From Leptofilum sp965223525 (lineage in GTDB: Bacteria; Chloroflexota; Anaerolineae; Promineifilales; Promineifilaceae), in NCBI RefSeq assembly GCF_965223525.1, contig NZ_OZ245005.1, positions 744,001-808,000 on the forward strand: a stretch of 64,000 nucleotides of DNA. The letters run 5' to 3'. The translations under genes and the position numbers were made by a program. The notes below the pieces were generated by a model. That model was not told where the DNA came from and made no database searches. It saw only the letters and a program-made list of their open reading frames with translations. This document shows, piece after piece, positions 8,048 through 16,754 of this stretch. The stretch's first letter is position 1. The number at the start of each line of letters is the position of its first letter.

Positions 8048-9502
8048 ATGAACAACTTGGCGACTAACACCACAAACAACCAAACCGACGCGGCTGCATA
8101 CGAGCAGGCGTTGGATTATCTCTATAGTTTTATCAACTTTGAGGCCAAAAAACAGGATCGGTACATGGCCAGCAAGCTGGACCACACCCGCCCTGGTCGC
8201 CTCATGGACGCGCTGGGCAATCCCCATACGCAATTTCCCAGCATTCACATCGCAGGCACCAAGGGCAAAGGCTCCACCGCCGCCATCTGCGCCTACACGC
8301 TACGCGCCGCAGGCTACACCGTTGGCCTCTACACCTCCCCCCACCTGCAAGATTTCCGAGAACGGGTGCGTATTTTAACACCAGATGATGCAGACGGCCG
8401 TATTTCCAAGCCACATTTCATCCACCACATCAACAAAATCCGCGCCCTCGAAGCCCAATTCCCCGATATTACCTGGTTTGAGATTCTCACCGCCATCGCC
8501 TTCCTGCAATTTGCGGAAATTGGCGTGGATATAGCCGTGGTGGAAGTGGGTCTAGGCGGGCGGTTAGACGCCACCAACGTCCTCACCCCGCTCGTCTCCG
8601 TCATTACCCGCCTCAGTTACGACCACACCGATTTGCTGGGCAACACCCTCACCCAGATCGCCCATGAAAAAGGGGGCATCATCAAGGCCAGCATCCCCGT
8701 CATCACCGCTAATCAGGAGCCAGAAGCAGCCCAAGAATTATTGAAAATTGCCACCGAGCGCGAAGTCCCCATTAGCATCATCGGTAAAAATTGGGAATTT
8801 GCAGGCAGCGACACCACCCAACCCAATCTGCAAACGCTCACCATTACCCACAGCCCGGTTCCTGAACAGATTCCGCCCGGCAGCCAGTTCAGTTTACCGC
8901 TGGGCGGCGAGCATCAACTGGAAAACGCCACAATCGCCCTGGCAACCCTCCAGCAGGTGCAAACTCACTTCCCTAAACTCACCCTGGCAACCCTGCAAGC
9001 GGGGCTAGCCAGCGTTCGCTGGCCAGGTCGCCTAGACATTATCCATCCTGGCGACGAAGCGACCCCCACACTACTGGTAGATTGTGCCCACAATCCCGAT
9101 GCCATCCACAAGCTGCGCGATGCCCTGCACCACAGCTTTAGGTACAATCGCCTCTGGCTCATTTTTGGCGCCCCCGCCGACAAAGACGTGCCGCAAATGT
9201 TAGCCGATCTACTGCCGCTGGCGCACCACACTACCATGACCACCGCCAGCCACCCACGCAGCGCCACGCCAGACCAATTGGCAGAAATTGCGGCGGAGTT
9301 GGGCTTTGTGAGTACGGCCGTTCCCGACATGGCCACCGCCCTCACCATCACCTGGCACCAGGCCCAACCCGGCGATCTCATCTGCATCACTGGCTCTATC
9401 GTTGTCGTGGGTGACTTGCTAAATCAGTGGGAAAGTCTACAATCTCAACTGTTGAACAATGCTCAGTCAATGTCTCATCAAAGGTTAGAGACTGGAGATT
9501 AG
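8048..9502 (+). CDS. folC: Folylpolyglutamate synthase/dihydrofolate synthase FolC
   Basis: ATP-dependent ligase adding glutamate to dihydropteroate or folates. The Mur-ligase-like fold is shown by the P-loop GTKGKGSTAAICAYTLRAAG, YTSPHLQDFRERVRI, VEVGLGGRLDATNV, SYDHTDLLGNTLTQIAHEKGGIIK and, in the C-terminal domain, DCAHNPDAI. At 484 residues it is slightly long: about 45 N-terminal residues precede the P-loop, including a Tyr-rich YEQALDYLYSFINFE stretch normal for the family. No strong Shine-Dalgarno precedes the ATG. The last residues (RLETGD) and the TAG stop are encoded inside the hairpin repeat 9482-9538, so the native C-terminus has probably been replaced. lon follows 65 bases downstream. 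Confidence 0.94.
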   Translation: MNNLATNTTNNQTDAAAYEQALDYLYSFINFEAKKQDRYMASKLDHTRPGRLMDALGNPHTQFPSIHIAGTKGKGSTAAICAYTLRAAGYTVGLYTSPHLQDFRERVRILTPDDADGRISKPHFIHHINKIRALEAQFPDITWFEILTAIAFLQFAEIGVDIAVVEVGLGGRLDATNVLTPLVSVITRLSYDHTDLLGNTLTQIAHEKGGIIKASIPVITANQEPEAAQELLKIATEREVPISIIGKNWEFAGSDTTQPNLQTLTITHSPVPEQIPPGSQFSLPLGGEHQLENATIALATLQQVQTHFPKLTLATLQAGLASVRWPGRLDIIHPGDEATPTLLVDCAHNPDAIHKLRDALHHSFRYNRLWLIFGAPADKDVPQMLADLLPLAHHTTMTTASHPRSATPDQLAEIAAELGFVSTAVPDMATALTITWHQAQPGDLICITGSIVVVGDLLNQWESLQSQLLNNAQSMSHQRLETGD

Positions 9503-9538
9503 AGATTTTTTAATCTCCAGTCCCCAATCTCCGCTCTC
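9482..9538. repeat. Hairpin repeat forming the end of folC
   Basis: GACTGGAGATTA at 9490-9501 is the exact reverse complement of TAATCTCCAGTC at 9511-9522, with a loop ending in a T-run. It supplies the folC stop codon and could also act as a weak terminator before lon. It belongs to the ggagatt/gagactg family also found in menF and menE. Confidence 0.8.
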
Positions 9539-9567
9539 TTTAATTCAGATTTCCATTGGAAAACCCT

Positions 9568-12063
9568 ATGTCCCTAGACGAAGAATTCGGCTTCGGCCAA
9601 TACCCAGATTTACTCGACGCCATGCCTGGCTTGGAAGATGACCTCTTCCCCCAACGCGAAGAAATCGCCGATGAAGATGGCCACATCGAACTCGCCTTCC
9701 TGCCCTTGCGAGACATTGTGCTTTTCCCACAAATGGTGATGCCCCTCTTCGTTGGCCGCGAGCGATCCCTTGCGGCTGTAAAAGCAGCCATTGCCAACGA
9801 CGAAAACATGGTCGTCGCTGCCCAAAAAGACAGCGATGTGCCAGACCCCACCGCCAGCGACATCTACAGCCTAGGCACCGAAATCACCATCGGCAAAGCC
9901 CTCAAAATGCCAGACAACAGCACCAGCGTATTGGCGCAAGGCCGCCGCCGCGTCGAAATCGTCGAGTTTACCCAATGGGAACCCTACATCCGCGTCCGCG
10001 CCAAAGTGATTTATGAGCCGATGGATTGGGATCGCAACACCGAAGCCCTCATGCGCGCCGTCCTAACCCTGTTCGAGAAAACCGTCATGCTCAACCGCAA
10101 CATGCCGGAAGATGCCTACACCTTCGCCATCAACATTGACGAACCGGGCTGGATGGCTGATTTTGTCGCCTCCACACTCAACATCCCCATTGACATGCGC
10201 CAGGACGTGCTGGAAACGTTTAATCCCAGCGAGCGGCTGCAAAAAGTGAGCATGTTGCTGGCCAAAGAGCTGGAAGTGCTAGAGCTGGAAGACCAAATTC
10301 ACTCCCGCGTACAGCAAGAGATGGATCGCTCTCAGCGGGAACATTTCTTGCGTGAACAGATGCGTGTCATCCAGGGGGAATTGGGCGAAGGCGACCTGTT
10401 TAGCCAGGAAATCTCTGAAGTGCGTGAACTGGCTGCTTCCAAGCCGCTGCCTGATGTGGTGCGTGCCAAAGTAGACAAAGAGATTGCGCGGCTTGGTGCT
10501 ATGCCGCCTATGTCACCGGAGGTGGGCATCATTCGCACCTACATAGATTGGGTGCTGTCGCTCCCCTGGCTAGAAACCTCTGAAGACAATCTAGACGTGG
10601 CCCACGCTGCCGAAGTGCTAGACAACGACCATTACGGCCTGGAAAAAGTGAAAGACCGCATTCTGGAATATATCGCTGTCAAAAAGATTGCCTCAAACAA
10701 GATGCGTAGTCCCATTTTGTGCTTTGTGGGTCCACCGGGAACGGGCAAGACTTCGATCGGCCGTTCCATTGCCAACGCGCTGGGGCGGGAATTTGTGCGA
10801 ATTAGTCTGGGCGGGGTGCGTGATGAGGCCGAAATTCGGGGCCATCGCCGCACCTACATCGGAGCCTTGCCAGGACGCATCATCCAGGCCATGAAGCGGG
10901 CTGGCACGCGCAATCCCCTGTTCATGCTGGATGAGATTGACAAACTGGGTAACGATTTTCGGGGCGATCCGGCGGCTGCCTTACTGGAAGTGCTGGACCC
11001 GGAGCAAAATTATAGCTTTGCTGACCATTACCTGGATTTGGATTACGATTTGTCGCAGATTTTGTTCATTACCACTGCCAACTATCTGGATACCATTCCA
11101 CCAGCACTGCAAGACCGGATGGAGGTTATTGAGTTTTCTGGCTATCTGGAAGAAGAGAAGCTGGAGATTTGTCGCCAATTTTTGGTAACGCAGCAGCTTG
11201 AAGCACACGGATTGGATGATTTAGATTTGGAATTTGCGGATGATGGTTTGCGGACGGTTGTTCGTGCGTACACGCAAGAAGCGGGGGTGCGTAATCTGGA
11301 GCGCGAGGTGGCCAATGTGTGCCGTAAAGTCGCGCGGGATGTTGCTGAGGAACGGCCGTATCCCACCCAAATCACCGCCGAAAAAGTAGAAGAGCTGCTC
11401 GGTCCGCCCCGCTTCAATCAGGAAATGCTGCAGGATGAAGACCAGGTGGGCATTGCCACCGGTGCCGCCTGGACGGCCGCTGGCGGCGACATCCTCTTCA
11501 TCGAAGTAAACCTGATGCCCGGCAAAGGCAATCTCACGCTCACGGGCCAGCTAGGCGACGTCATGCAAGAAAGTGCCCGCGCCGCCCTCACCTACACGCG
11601 CAGCCAGGCCGAGGTGCTGGGCATTGACAGCGAACGATTCGAAAAGACCGATATTCATGTGCATTTGCCAGAGGGCGCAGTACCCAAAGATGGCCCGTCG
11701 GCGGGCGTATCGCTGGCAACGGCACTTATCTCTGCCTTTACCAATCGGCCCATTTACCGGGACGTGAGCATGACGGGCGAAACCACGCTGCGTGGTCGTG
11801 TGCTGCCCGTGGGCGGCATCCGCGAAAAAGCGTTGGCGGCACGGCGGGCGGGCATCACGAAATTCATTTTGCCCAAGAAAAACGAGCGGGATTTAGAGAA
11901 CATCCCAGAAAAGCTGCGGGACAATTTGGAGTTTGTGCTGGTAGAAAAGGTGAGCGAGGTGATTGCGGCAGCGATGCACCCACCGAGGCCACACATTCGG
12001 AAACGGCCGTCGCGCAAGCATCCTCCCCTGCCCAAAATCCCGCCGAGCACACCGCCGTCTTAG
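9568..12063 (+). CDS. lon: ATP-dependent protease Lon
   Basis: AAA+ serine protease degrading misfolded and regulatory cytoplasmic proteins. The 831-residue chain has an N-terminal substrate-binding domain (from about residue 33, ELAFLPLRDIVLFPQMVMPL), a coiled linker (HSRVQQEMDRSQREHFLREQ), Walker A GPPGTGKTSI, Walker B PLFMLDEIDKLG and the protease domain. The catalytic Ser lies in KDGPSAGVSLATA and the Lys in EKALAARRAGI. The start at ATG 9568 gives a short acidic leader of about 30 residues before the conserved domain. The C-terminus carries a Pro/Arg/Lys-rich tail (PPRPHIRKRPSRKHPP) beyond the usual end near VIAAAM, an addition of unknown role. It has only two ACGGCCGT copies in 2.5 kb. 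Confidence 0.97.
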   Translation: MSLDEEFGFGQYPDLLDAMPGLEDDLFPQREEIADEDGHIELAFLPLRDIVLFPQMVMPLFVGRERSLAAVKAAIANDENMVVAAQKDSDVPDPTASDIYSLGTEITIGKALKMPDNSTSVLAQGRRRVEIVEFTQWEPYIRVRAKVIYEPMDWDRNTEALMRAVLTLFEKTVMLNRNMPEDAYTFAINIDEPGWMADFVASTLNIPIDMRQDVLETFNPSERLQKVSMLLAKELEVLELEDQIHSRVQQEMDRSQREHFLREQMRVIQGELGEGDLFSQEISEVRELAASKPLPDVVRAKVDKEIARLGAMPPMSPEVGIIRTYIDWVLSLPWLETSEDNLDVAHAAEVLDNDHYGLEKVKDRILEYIAVKKIASNKMRSPILCFVGPPGTGKTSIGRSIANALGREFVRISLGGVRDEAEIRGHRRTYIGALPGRIIQAMKRAGTRNPLFMLDEIDKLGNDFRGDPAAALLEVLDPEQNYSFADHYLDLDYDLSQILFITTANYLDTIPPALQDRMEVIEFSGYLEEEKLEICRQFLVTQQLEAHGLDDLDLEFADDGLRTVVRAYTQEAGVRNLEREVANVCRKVARDVAEERPYPTQITAEKVEELLGPPRFNQEMLQDEDQVGIATGAAWTAAGGDILFIEVNLMPGKGNLTLTGQLGDVMQESARAALTYTRSQAEVLGIDSERFEKTDIHVHLPEGAVPKDGPSAGVSLATALISAFTNRPIYRDVSMTGETTLRGRVLPVGGIREKALAARRAGITKFILPKKNERDLENIPEKLRDNLEFVLVEKVSEVIAAAMHPPRPHIRKRPSRKHPPLPKIPPSTPPS

Positions 12064-12128
12064 CATTTACAATTTTGGATTCAAGACTGGAACGGCCGTA
12101 ACACCAACAACGGAGTGGCGCAGTCAGA

Positions 12129-14678
12129 TTAGCCTCTCGTTGTTCCTTTGATCTGCCTCAAAATTGTTGGGTCTTTAATCTCGGTGTCATGTGCAAGTAA
12201 CAATATCTTGCTTAAAATGATGGATAACATCCGATCGCCTTCAAACGGCAGAAACATCTTTGATGAAGCCGATTTCCCCCGATTGCTGCCCCGGACAATG
12301 CACAAATATTGTCCACTGGATGACAGAAGAATGTTGCCACTGCCCAAATGAATTTTGTAAGTGTGGTACTCTCCCTCAACTTCTACAAAACGCCCCTTCA
12401 GCGTACACTGCTCGGCAACTTTGAGCTTAGGTAATATCGTTTCCAGAACCGCTTTGCGCGTCTGTGCAGTTTGGGAAAGATCGCCAATAGAGTAGCTATG
12501 CCAGTAATCAATATAGTGTCCTTCTGATCGGCCATCAACCCAGGTAGGATCATTACCGACACTAGCCACACCTACAAACAAATCAACGTCTCGCATAATC
12601 TCCGAGAAAACAAGGGCTGGTATTTCTGATAACGGCAGCGGTGCATTTTCCTGATTGTCCTCCCGATACCGTGCCCGGTAACCGCCTCCGCCCGCGTGGG
12701 CATAGTTATGAACACTACCTAAAGCATAAAAACGCACCTGATCCGTTGCTACATAATGATAAGTGCCAGCTTCCGTTGTATCCGCGCCAAAATCTTCGCC
12801 AATGCCCTCAATCCAAAACTCTGCCCTAAGGTTCCAATGGAGCAGTTCGCGCATGGCGGGCGGATATTCATCGTCCACCAGCAGACGCAATTTGTTGCGC
12901 CAGCCGCGCACAGCGCACAAGCTGTGGAATTGATGCTGACGCAAGATATGGGCAGCAAAGCGGTTAGAATAGGTTTCAGTTTGGCGTTCTGCATCGGTTA
13001 GCAAATATATTTCGCGGTGGGCTTGTTTAAAGGGCTGCTGAATTTGATGCGCTTCTAGCCACTGTCGCCAGGCAAGAACCGTTTCAGCAGCTTCTTGTAA
13101 AGGATGCCAGAGAATAACCTTTGTCTGCTCATTGAGCCATTCAACAGGTTCTCCCGAATTAGTTACCAATTGCCCTTCATACCAAACGGCCGTTGCCTCC
13201 GACTCATCATTCGCAAAACGCCACAACAGGCGGCGGGCAATGGTGCCAACTAGCGGATGATTAAGATACCGTTGGCTCCAAGTGGCATAATCCCATGCTT
13301 TTTCTGCCAGATAGAAGTTTTCAATGCGGTCGCGCTGGGCCGGCAGCATTTTTTGAATATCTTTTGCCCGCTGCTTGAGCGATTTTAGCTGCTCCGCAAA
13401 ATTCTCTTTGACAGCTTTAGGCACTGATTTTTGTGGTTTGCCGTCTGGTTTGCGCCATGAAAGCTGGGTAGAAGATGTGCCGGTTACTTGTAAAACGGCC
13501 GTATAATCTCCAAACGTTTCTTCTCCTTGCCCAACATCAGTCAAGGAATACGTTGGAACTGCCAGCTCCTCAAGCTCTTCGCGTGGCAATTCTTCCCGCT
13601 TGGCCACCGTCACCAAGGCTTTCTCAATTCCTTTTTGAGCAGTGCTAAATTTAGCTTTCACCTTCAACAGCATCAACTGTTCAATTCCTACTTGCCCAGG
13701 TATGTTGCCCAACGCCCAAATGCAGGCATTCCCCACGCGCAAACAGCGCGGCCCCACACCAGGCACCTTGCGGTATGCTGACAATGCTAAAATGGTCAGG
13801 GCACGGGCAATTTCACCGTCTTCTCGGTAGGCACAAAGCCAGGCTAAGCCTTTTAAGACATCAGCATTTGAATTATCAATCAGCAAATTTGGATCTGCCC
13901 CCCAGGCAACGGGGTCTCGTTGAATAGTAGGTGGTTTGTCTACCAGAGGAAACCAAATCAGGACGTTGTCTTTGAACTGTTCATAAGTGACCGCGTCCAA
14001 TAGGTTTTGTGCTTTTTCAAGCCATTTTTTTGATGGTTGACCGCCGCTAGCCGATTGTGCATGATCCAGTAATTGAATCCAGGCAGATTGCTGCGCTTTC
14101 GACTGTTGTTGAACAGCAGCAATCGCCACATCACTCCATGCTTCCCCAGCAAGAATCGGCAGCGTATAGGTTTCTATTGCGGCTAATTTATTTAGCTGAG
14201 CAATTTGGCGGCGTAGGGTCGGATTAGAATAAGATGAACTGCTAACTTGATTGATGACATTTTCTACAGCTTTACTTACCTGTGGCGTCAGTTGATTGTT
14301 CTTTAAGTAGTGCTTTATCTGTTTGATAACATTGCTGAGCGGCGGCTGATACATCTGCTCAAAATCAGCTAGCCATTCCAAAAGAGTAATTAGTTGGGCA
14401 TGGGAAAAAGGCAGATGTTTATTTAACAGTTGGTAAGCCACTTGTTGGCATAGAACTGCTTGTTGTCGGGCTTTTTGAGAGACCCCGTCAAACCGAATGT
14501 ATTTAATCGCATCCAGTACGAAGATACATTGATCTTCCCGACTTAGCGCAAATATTTTTTTACCAACATCCGATGATTCAAGGTCAAATTGCCAGTAATC
14601 ATCATTTGCTTCGGCCAATAATTCATTCAGCGAGGGATTACCACTTTTTGAGCCAAAGATTTGATTAAGCAAGCCCAT
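12129..14678 (-). CDS. DUF4132-type large protein
   Basis: An 849-residue soluble protein. The first about 350 residues are helical and repeat-like. The C-terminal half shows features I associate with DUF4132 proteins (the family of E. coli MolR/YehI): RHREIYLLTDAE-like text (here AHREIYLLTDAERQTETYSNRFA), LPLSEIPALVFSEIMRDVDLFVGVASVG, a DYWHSYSIGDL stretch and the terminal YKIHLGSGNILL...YLCIV block. No enzymatic activity is established to my knowledge. It lies one base downstream of the 130-residue Gly-Gly protein, so they are almost certainly cotranscribed. Convergent with lon; the gap is 65 bases with no clear terminator. Family assignment is from memory of motifs, without a search. Confidence 0.75.
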   Translation of the reverse strand: MGLLNQIFGSKSGNPSLNELLAEANDDYWQFDLESSDVGKKIFALSREDQCIFVLDAIKYIRFDGVSQKARQQAVLCQQVAYQLLNKHLPFSHAQLITLLEWLADFEQMYQPPLSNVIKQIKHYLKNNQLTPQVSKAVENVINQVSSSSYSNPTLRRQIAQLNKLAAIETYTLPILAGEAWSDVAIAAVQQQSKAQQSAWIQLLDHAQSASGGQPSKKWLEKAQNLLDAVTYEQFKDNVLIWFPLVDKPPTIQRDPVAWGADPNLLIDNSNADVLKGLAWLCAYREDGEIARALTILALSAYRKVPGVGPRCLRVGNACIWALGNIPGQVGIEQLMLLKVKAKFSTAQKGIEKALVTVAKREELPREELEELAVPTYSLTDVGQGEETFGDYTAVLQVTGTSSTQLSWRKPDGKPQKSVPKAVKENFAEQLKSLKQRAKDIQKMLPAQRDRIENFYLAEKAWDYATWSQRYLNHPLVGTIARRLLWRFANDESEATAVWYEGQLVTNSGEPVEWLNEQTKVILWHPLQEAAETVLAWRQWLEAHQIQQPFKQAHREIYLLTDAERQTETYSNRFAAHILRQHQFHSLCAVRGWRNKLRLLVDDEYPPAMRELLHWNLRAEFWIEGIGEDFGADTTEAGTYHYVATDQVRFYALGSVHNYAHAGGGGYRARYREDNQENAPLPLSEIPALVFSEIMRDVDLFVGVASVGNDPTWVDGRSEGHYIDYWHSYSIGDLSQTAQTRKAVLETILPKLKVAEQCTLKGRFVEVEGEYHTYKIHLGSGNILLSSSGQYLCIVRGSNRGKSASSKMFLPFEGDRMLSIILSKILLLAHDTEIKDPTILRQIKGTTRG

Positions 14679-14679
14679 C

Positions 14680-15072
14680 TTACCCTCCCACTAACGGGAA
14701 CAGTTTTATAAAGACAATATTGGCATCTGATTTTAACCGTACCAATTCGTCTAAATCATCCACCTGGCGATCATTGACCAAGAGTAAAAAACCATTGGCC
14801 TGAAAAGATTCTAAGGCGCTGGCGTACTGTTCTTCCCAATTAATCTGACGCGGTTTGCGAAGTTTAAATCCGTTTAAGGCTACTTCAGCATCGGTAGGTT
14901 GCACCAAGCCACGAAACAGACCGCTTTTTCGGGCGTTGTACTGGCGCACTTCTTCATACACGCGGCTCCGAATGATCTCACGCACGGTGACGATTTCGGT
15001 TAGAAAATCCAGGGTTAAGGTTTGGGGCTCTCTCTCAAAAGTGGTTTGATCTGTGATGGTTAATGTTGGCAT
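14680..15072 (-). CDS. Beta-grasp-like (MoaD/ThiS/ubiquitin-like) protein with C-terminal Gly-Gly
   Basis: The 130-residue product begins with strands around LTITD and TLTLDF and then VTVREIIRSRVYEEV, which resembles the first helix of MoaD/ThiS proteins. It ends with FLLLVNDRQVDDLDELVRL and IVFIKLFPLVGG, matching the last strands and the diglycine tail of sulfur carriers and ubiquitin-like modifiers. A central insert of about 45 residues (LFRGLVQ...QINWEEQY) is extra compared with MoaD. AAGGAAAGAAG precedes the ATG. It is followed at one base by the DUF4132-type gene, and a membrane transglutaminase-like gene lies 100 bases upstream. No E1/MoeB-like activator is in the window. The fold assignment is inference from pattern, not from a search. 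Confidence 0.7.
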   Translation of the reverse strand: MPTLTITDQTTFEREPQTLTLDFLTEIVTVREIIRSRVYEEVRQYNARKSGLFRGLVQPTDAEVALNGFKLRKPRQINWEEQYASALESFQANGFLLLVNDRQVDDLDELVRLKSDANIVFIKLFPLVGG

Positions 15073-15175
15073 CTTCTTTCCTTAGCTCTATTATTGGAAC
15101 ACATGTTCTATTTTAATATTTTGACTTGCATTTGTAAAGTCTGAATCGAGCAAGAAAATCCCCTTCTTTTGAATT

Positions 15176-16234
15176 CTAATTCTCTGTGGGCATGACACGG
15201 CCGTTTTGCGTTGCAGTTGGCGCGTAGCGGAAAGTTTGCAACTGTTGATTGACGCTTACCCAGGGATGGTAGCGCGTTTGCACAGCTTCCAGCGGATAGA
15301 TAAGCTGCTTTTTGTGCGTGGTTTCCATGATGTAGGTACGGCCGTTTTCCTGATACGATATCCAGGCATGTGAAATCAAACGCCCCTCATTGCCATTCTC
15401 ACCAAACGCAGTTCGCCCCACCACGAACTCCGCCGGAATGTTTAGTTCCTTTAGCTTGCGCCAGGCCCACAAAGCATGATCTTCGCAATCCCCCTGGCGG
15501 CGCGATTCAAATTCGCTGGGATGCTGCCACACGTCCCCTTGGCCAAACAGCTCCCGATCCCCAACATATTCGCACTGCTGTAACCAATGGCAAATGTCGT
15601 CGAGTGATTGCACCTTAACTTGGCTTTCGCCGTTGAGGTAGTGAGTAAACGGCCGTCTCGACCCTGCCCCAAACTGTGTGTGATGAATTTTGGCAGCTTC
15701 CCTCTCGTAACGCAGCGGCAGCCGATAATGATACACCATCATTTCCAAAAGCTGCGGGATGGGTACGGGCATTTCTTGCTGAGTGATACGGCGGGAACGG
15801 CCGTTTGCCAGCGTCAGCACCAGCACCTTTGTCGGTTCAGGGGAGCGGTTGCTTGTGATTGTGTGCATACTTAACGAAGCAAGTTCCTCTACCCAAATTT
15901 CTTGCTTGTGGAAGGGAAAGCAAATCACAATTCTGTCCGGCAGCAGCGTCAGCCGCCAAGTAAAGTAAAAGCTCAAGTACAAAAACAGCCCGCTGATGAG
16001 CAGCGGCCATAGACCAAAGAAGATCATAAAAGCCGCCTCAAAGCCTGCCTCATCGAATGCGCTCCAGATGATGCCGCCGCCCACAAACCCGCAAAGCAGG
16101 CTAATGCCCAGACTAAACAAGAAGGCTCGGAAACGGCCGTTAATTGTTTGCGGCAGCGGTTGGCGAACCTGTGCCTTCCGGTCTGTCTGCAAGGCTGGCG
16201 CACGATATTTTAGTTCGCCGATCAGATCAAACAC
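15176..16234 (-). CDS. Membrane PH-like and transglutaminase-like cysteine peptidase domain protein (3' part)
   Basis: From the GTG at 16234 the 352-residue frame has two transmembrane helices (about 37-60 and 68-92) and a PH-like beta segment (WRLTLLPDRIVICFPF to about 175). The C-terminal domain has transglutaminase-like triad positions: Cys250 in RRQGDCEDHALWAWRKL, His289 in ISHAWISYQ and Glu304 in IMETT, where Asp is usual. The GTG start is doubtful. In this frame, coding potential continues upstream (FLERHINDVFDLIGELKYRAPA) and joins the preceding frame if one base is restored in an A-run near 16266. I read 15176-16599 as one gene broken by a one-base deletion or an assembly error. Neighbours downstream are the Gly-Gly protein and DUF4132-type genes. 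Confidence 0.7.
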   Translation of the reverse strand: MFDLIGELKYRAPALQTDRKAQVRQPLPQTINGRFRAFLFSLGISLLCGFVGGGIIWSAFDEAGFEAAFMIFFGLWPLLISGLFLYLSFYFTWRLTLLPDRIVICFPFHKQEIWVEELASLSMHTITSNRSPEPTKVLVLTLANGRSRRITQQEMPVPIPQLLEMMVYHYRLPLRYEREAAKIHHTQFGAGSRRPFTHYLNGESQVKVQSLDDICHWLQQCEYVGDRELFGQGDVWQHPSEFESRRQGDCEDHALWAWRKLKELNIPAEFVVGRTAFGENGNEGRLISHAWISYQENGRTYIMETTHKKQLIYPLEAVQTRYHPWVSVNQQLQTFRYAPTATQNGRVMPTEN

Positions 16235-16599
16235 ATCGTTGATGTGTCGCTCCAGAAAAATCGTTTTGTGTGGGTTTTAATGGTGAGTGCAATTTGGCTC
16301 CGTCGCACATTCTGAATCGAATCGTACGACAATGCCACCGTCCGACCAAACTGCCGAACGATTGCTTCATCGCTCGTCAGCTCAACAGAGCCAAACGTTG
16401 CCAGCAACGACCAGCCTGAATAAACGCTGTAAAGTAAAATGAGCCCTTCCACCAGCAAGAGCCAACCTCGGCCATTAGCTGGCCAAACAGCCCAAACCAA
16501 CCCCAACATGCCCAGTGTAAAGGGAAATCCGATTAACCAAAAGATGCGAAAGAAACGGCCGTATTCGTAACGTTTTATTGTCTTCACAGCTATAATCAT
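16222..16599 (-). CDS. Membrane PH-like protein (5' part of a frameshifted gene)
   Basis: From ATG 16599 the product has two transmembrane helices (about 14-35 and 43-62) and then a beta-rich PH-like segment (GSVELTSDEAIVRQFGRTVALSYDSIQNVRRSQIALTIKTH). The last residues in this frame (KRFFWSDTSTMCLI) are poor family sequence, whereas the -1 frame reads KTIFLERHINDVFDL, a natural C-terminal helix for such a domain. The overlap with the next frame is 13 bases. The joined protein would carry two copies of a two-helix plus PH-like unit followed by the peptidase-like domain, which supports a single original gene of about 475 residues. Confidence 0.65.
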   Translation of the reverse strand: MIIAVKTIKRYEYGRFFRIFWLIGFPFTLGMLGLVWAVWPANGRGWLLLVEGLILLYSVYSGWSLLATFGSVELTSDEAIVRQFGRTVALSYDSIQNVRRSQIALTIKTHTKRFFWSDTSTMCLI

Positions 16600-16754
16600 A
16601 ACTGAATCTCTTACGAACAAAATGGCAGATTGAGGCAAAGCAAATTCTCATAAGCAACTTAGGTCATGTTTATTCTTTTTTTACAACTTTGTGTCACAAT
16701 CTACCCTGCAAAAAAGTATGATAGCTTTGCAAAAACGCATTGGAGGAACCATCC

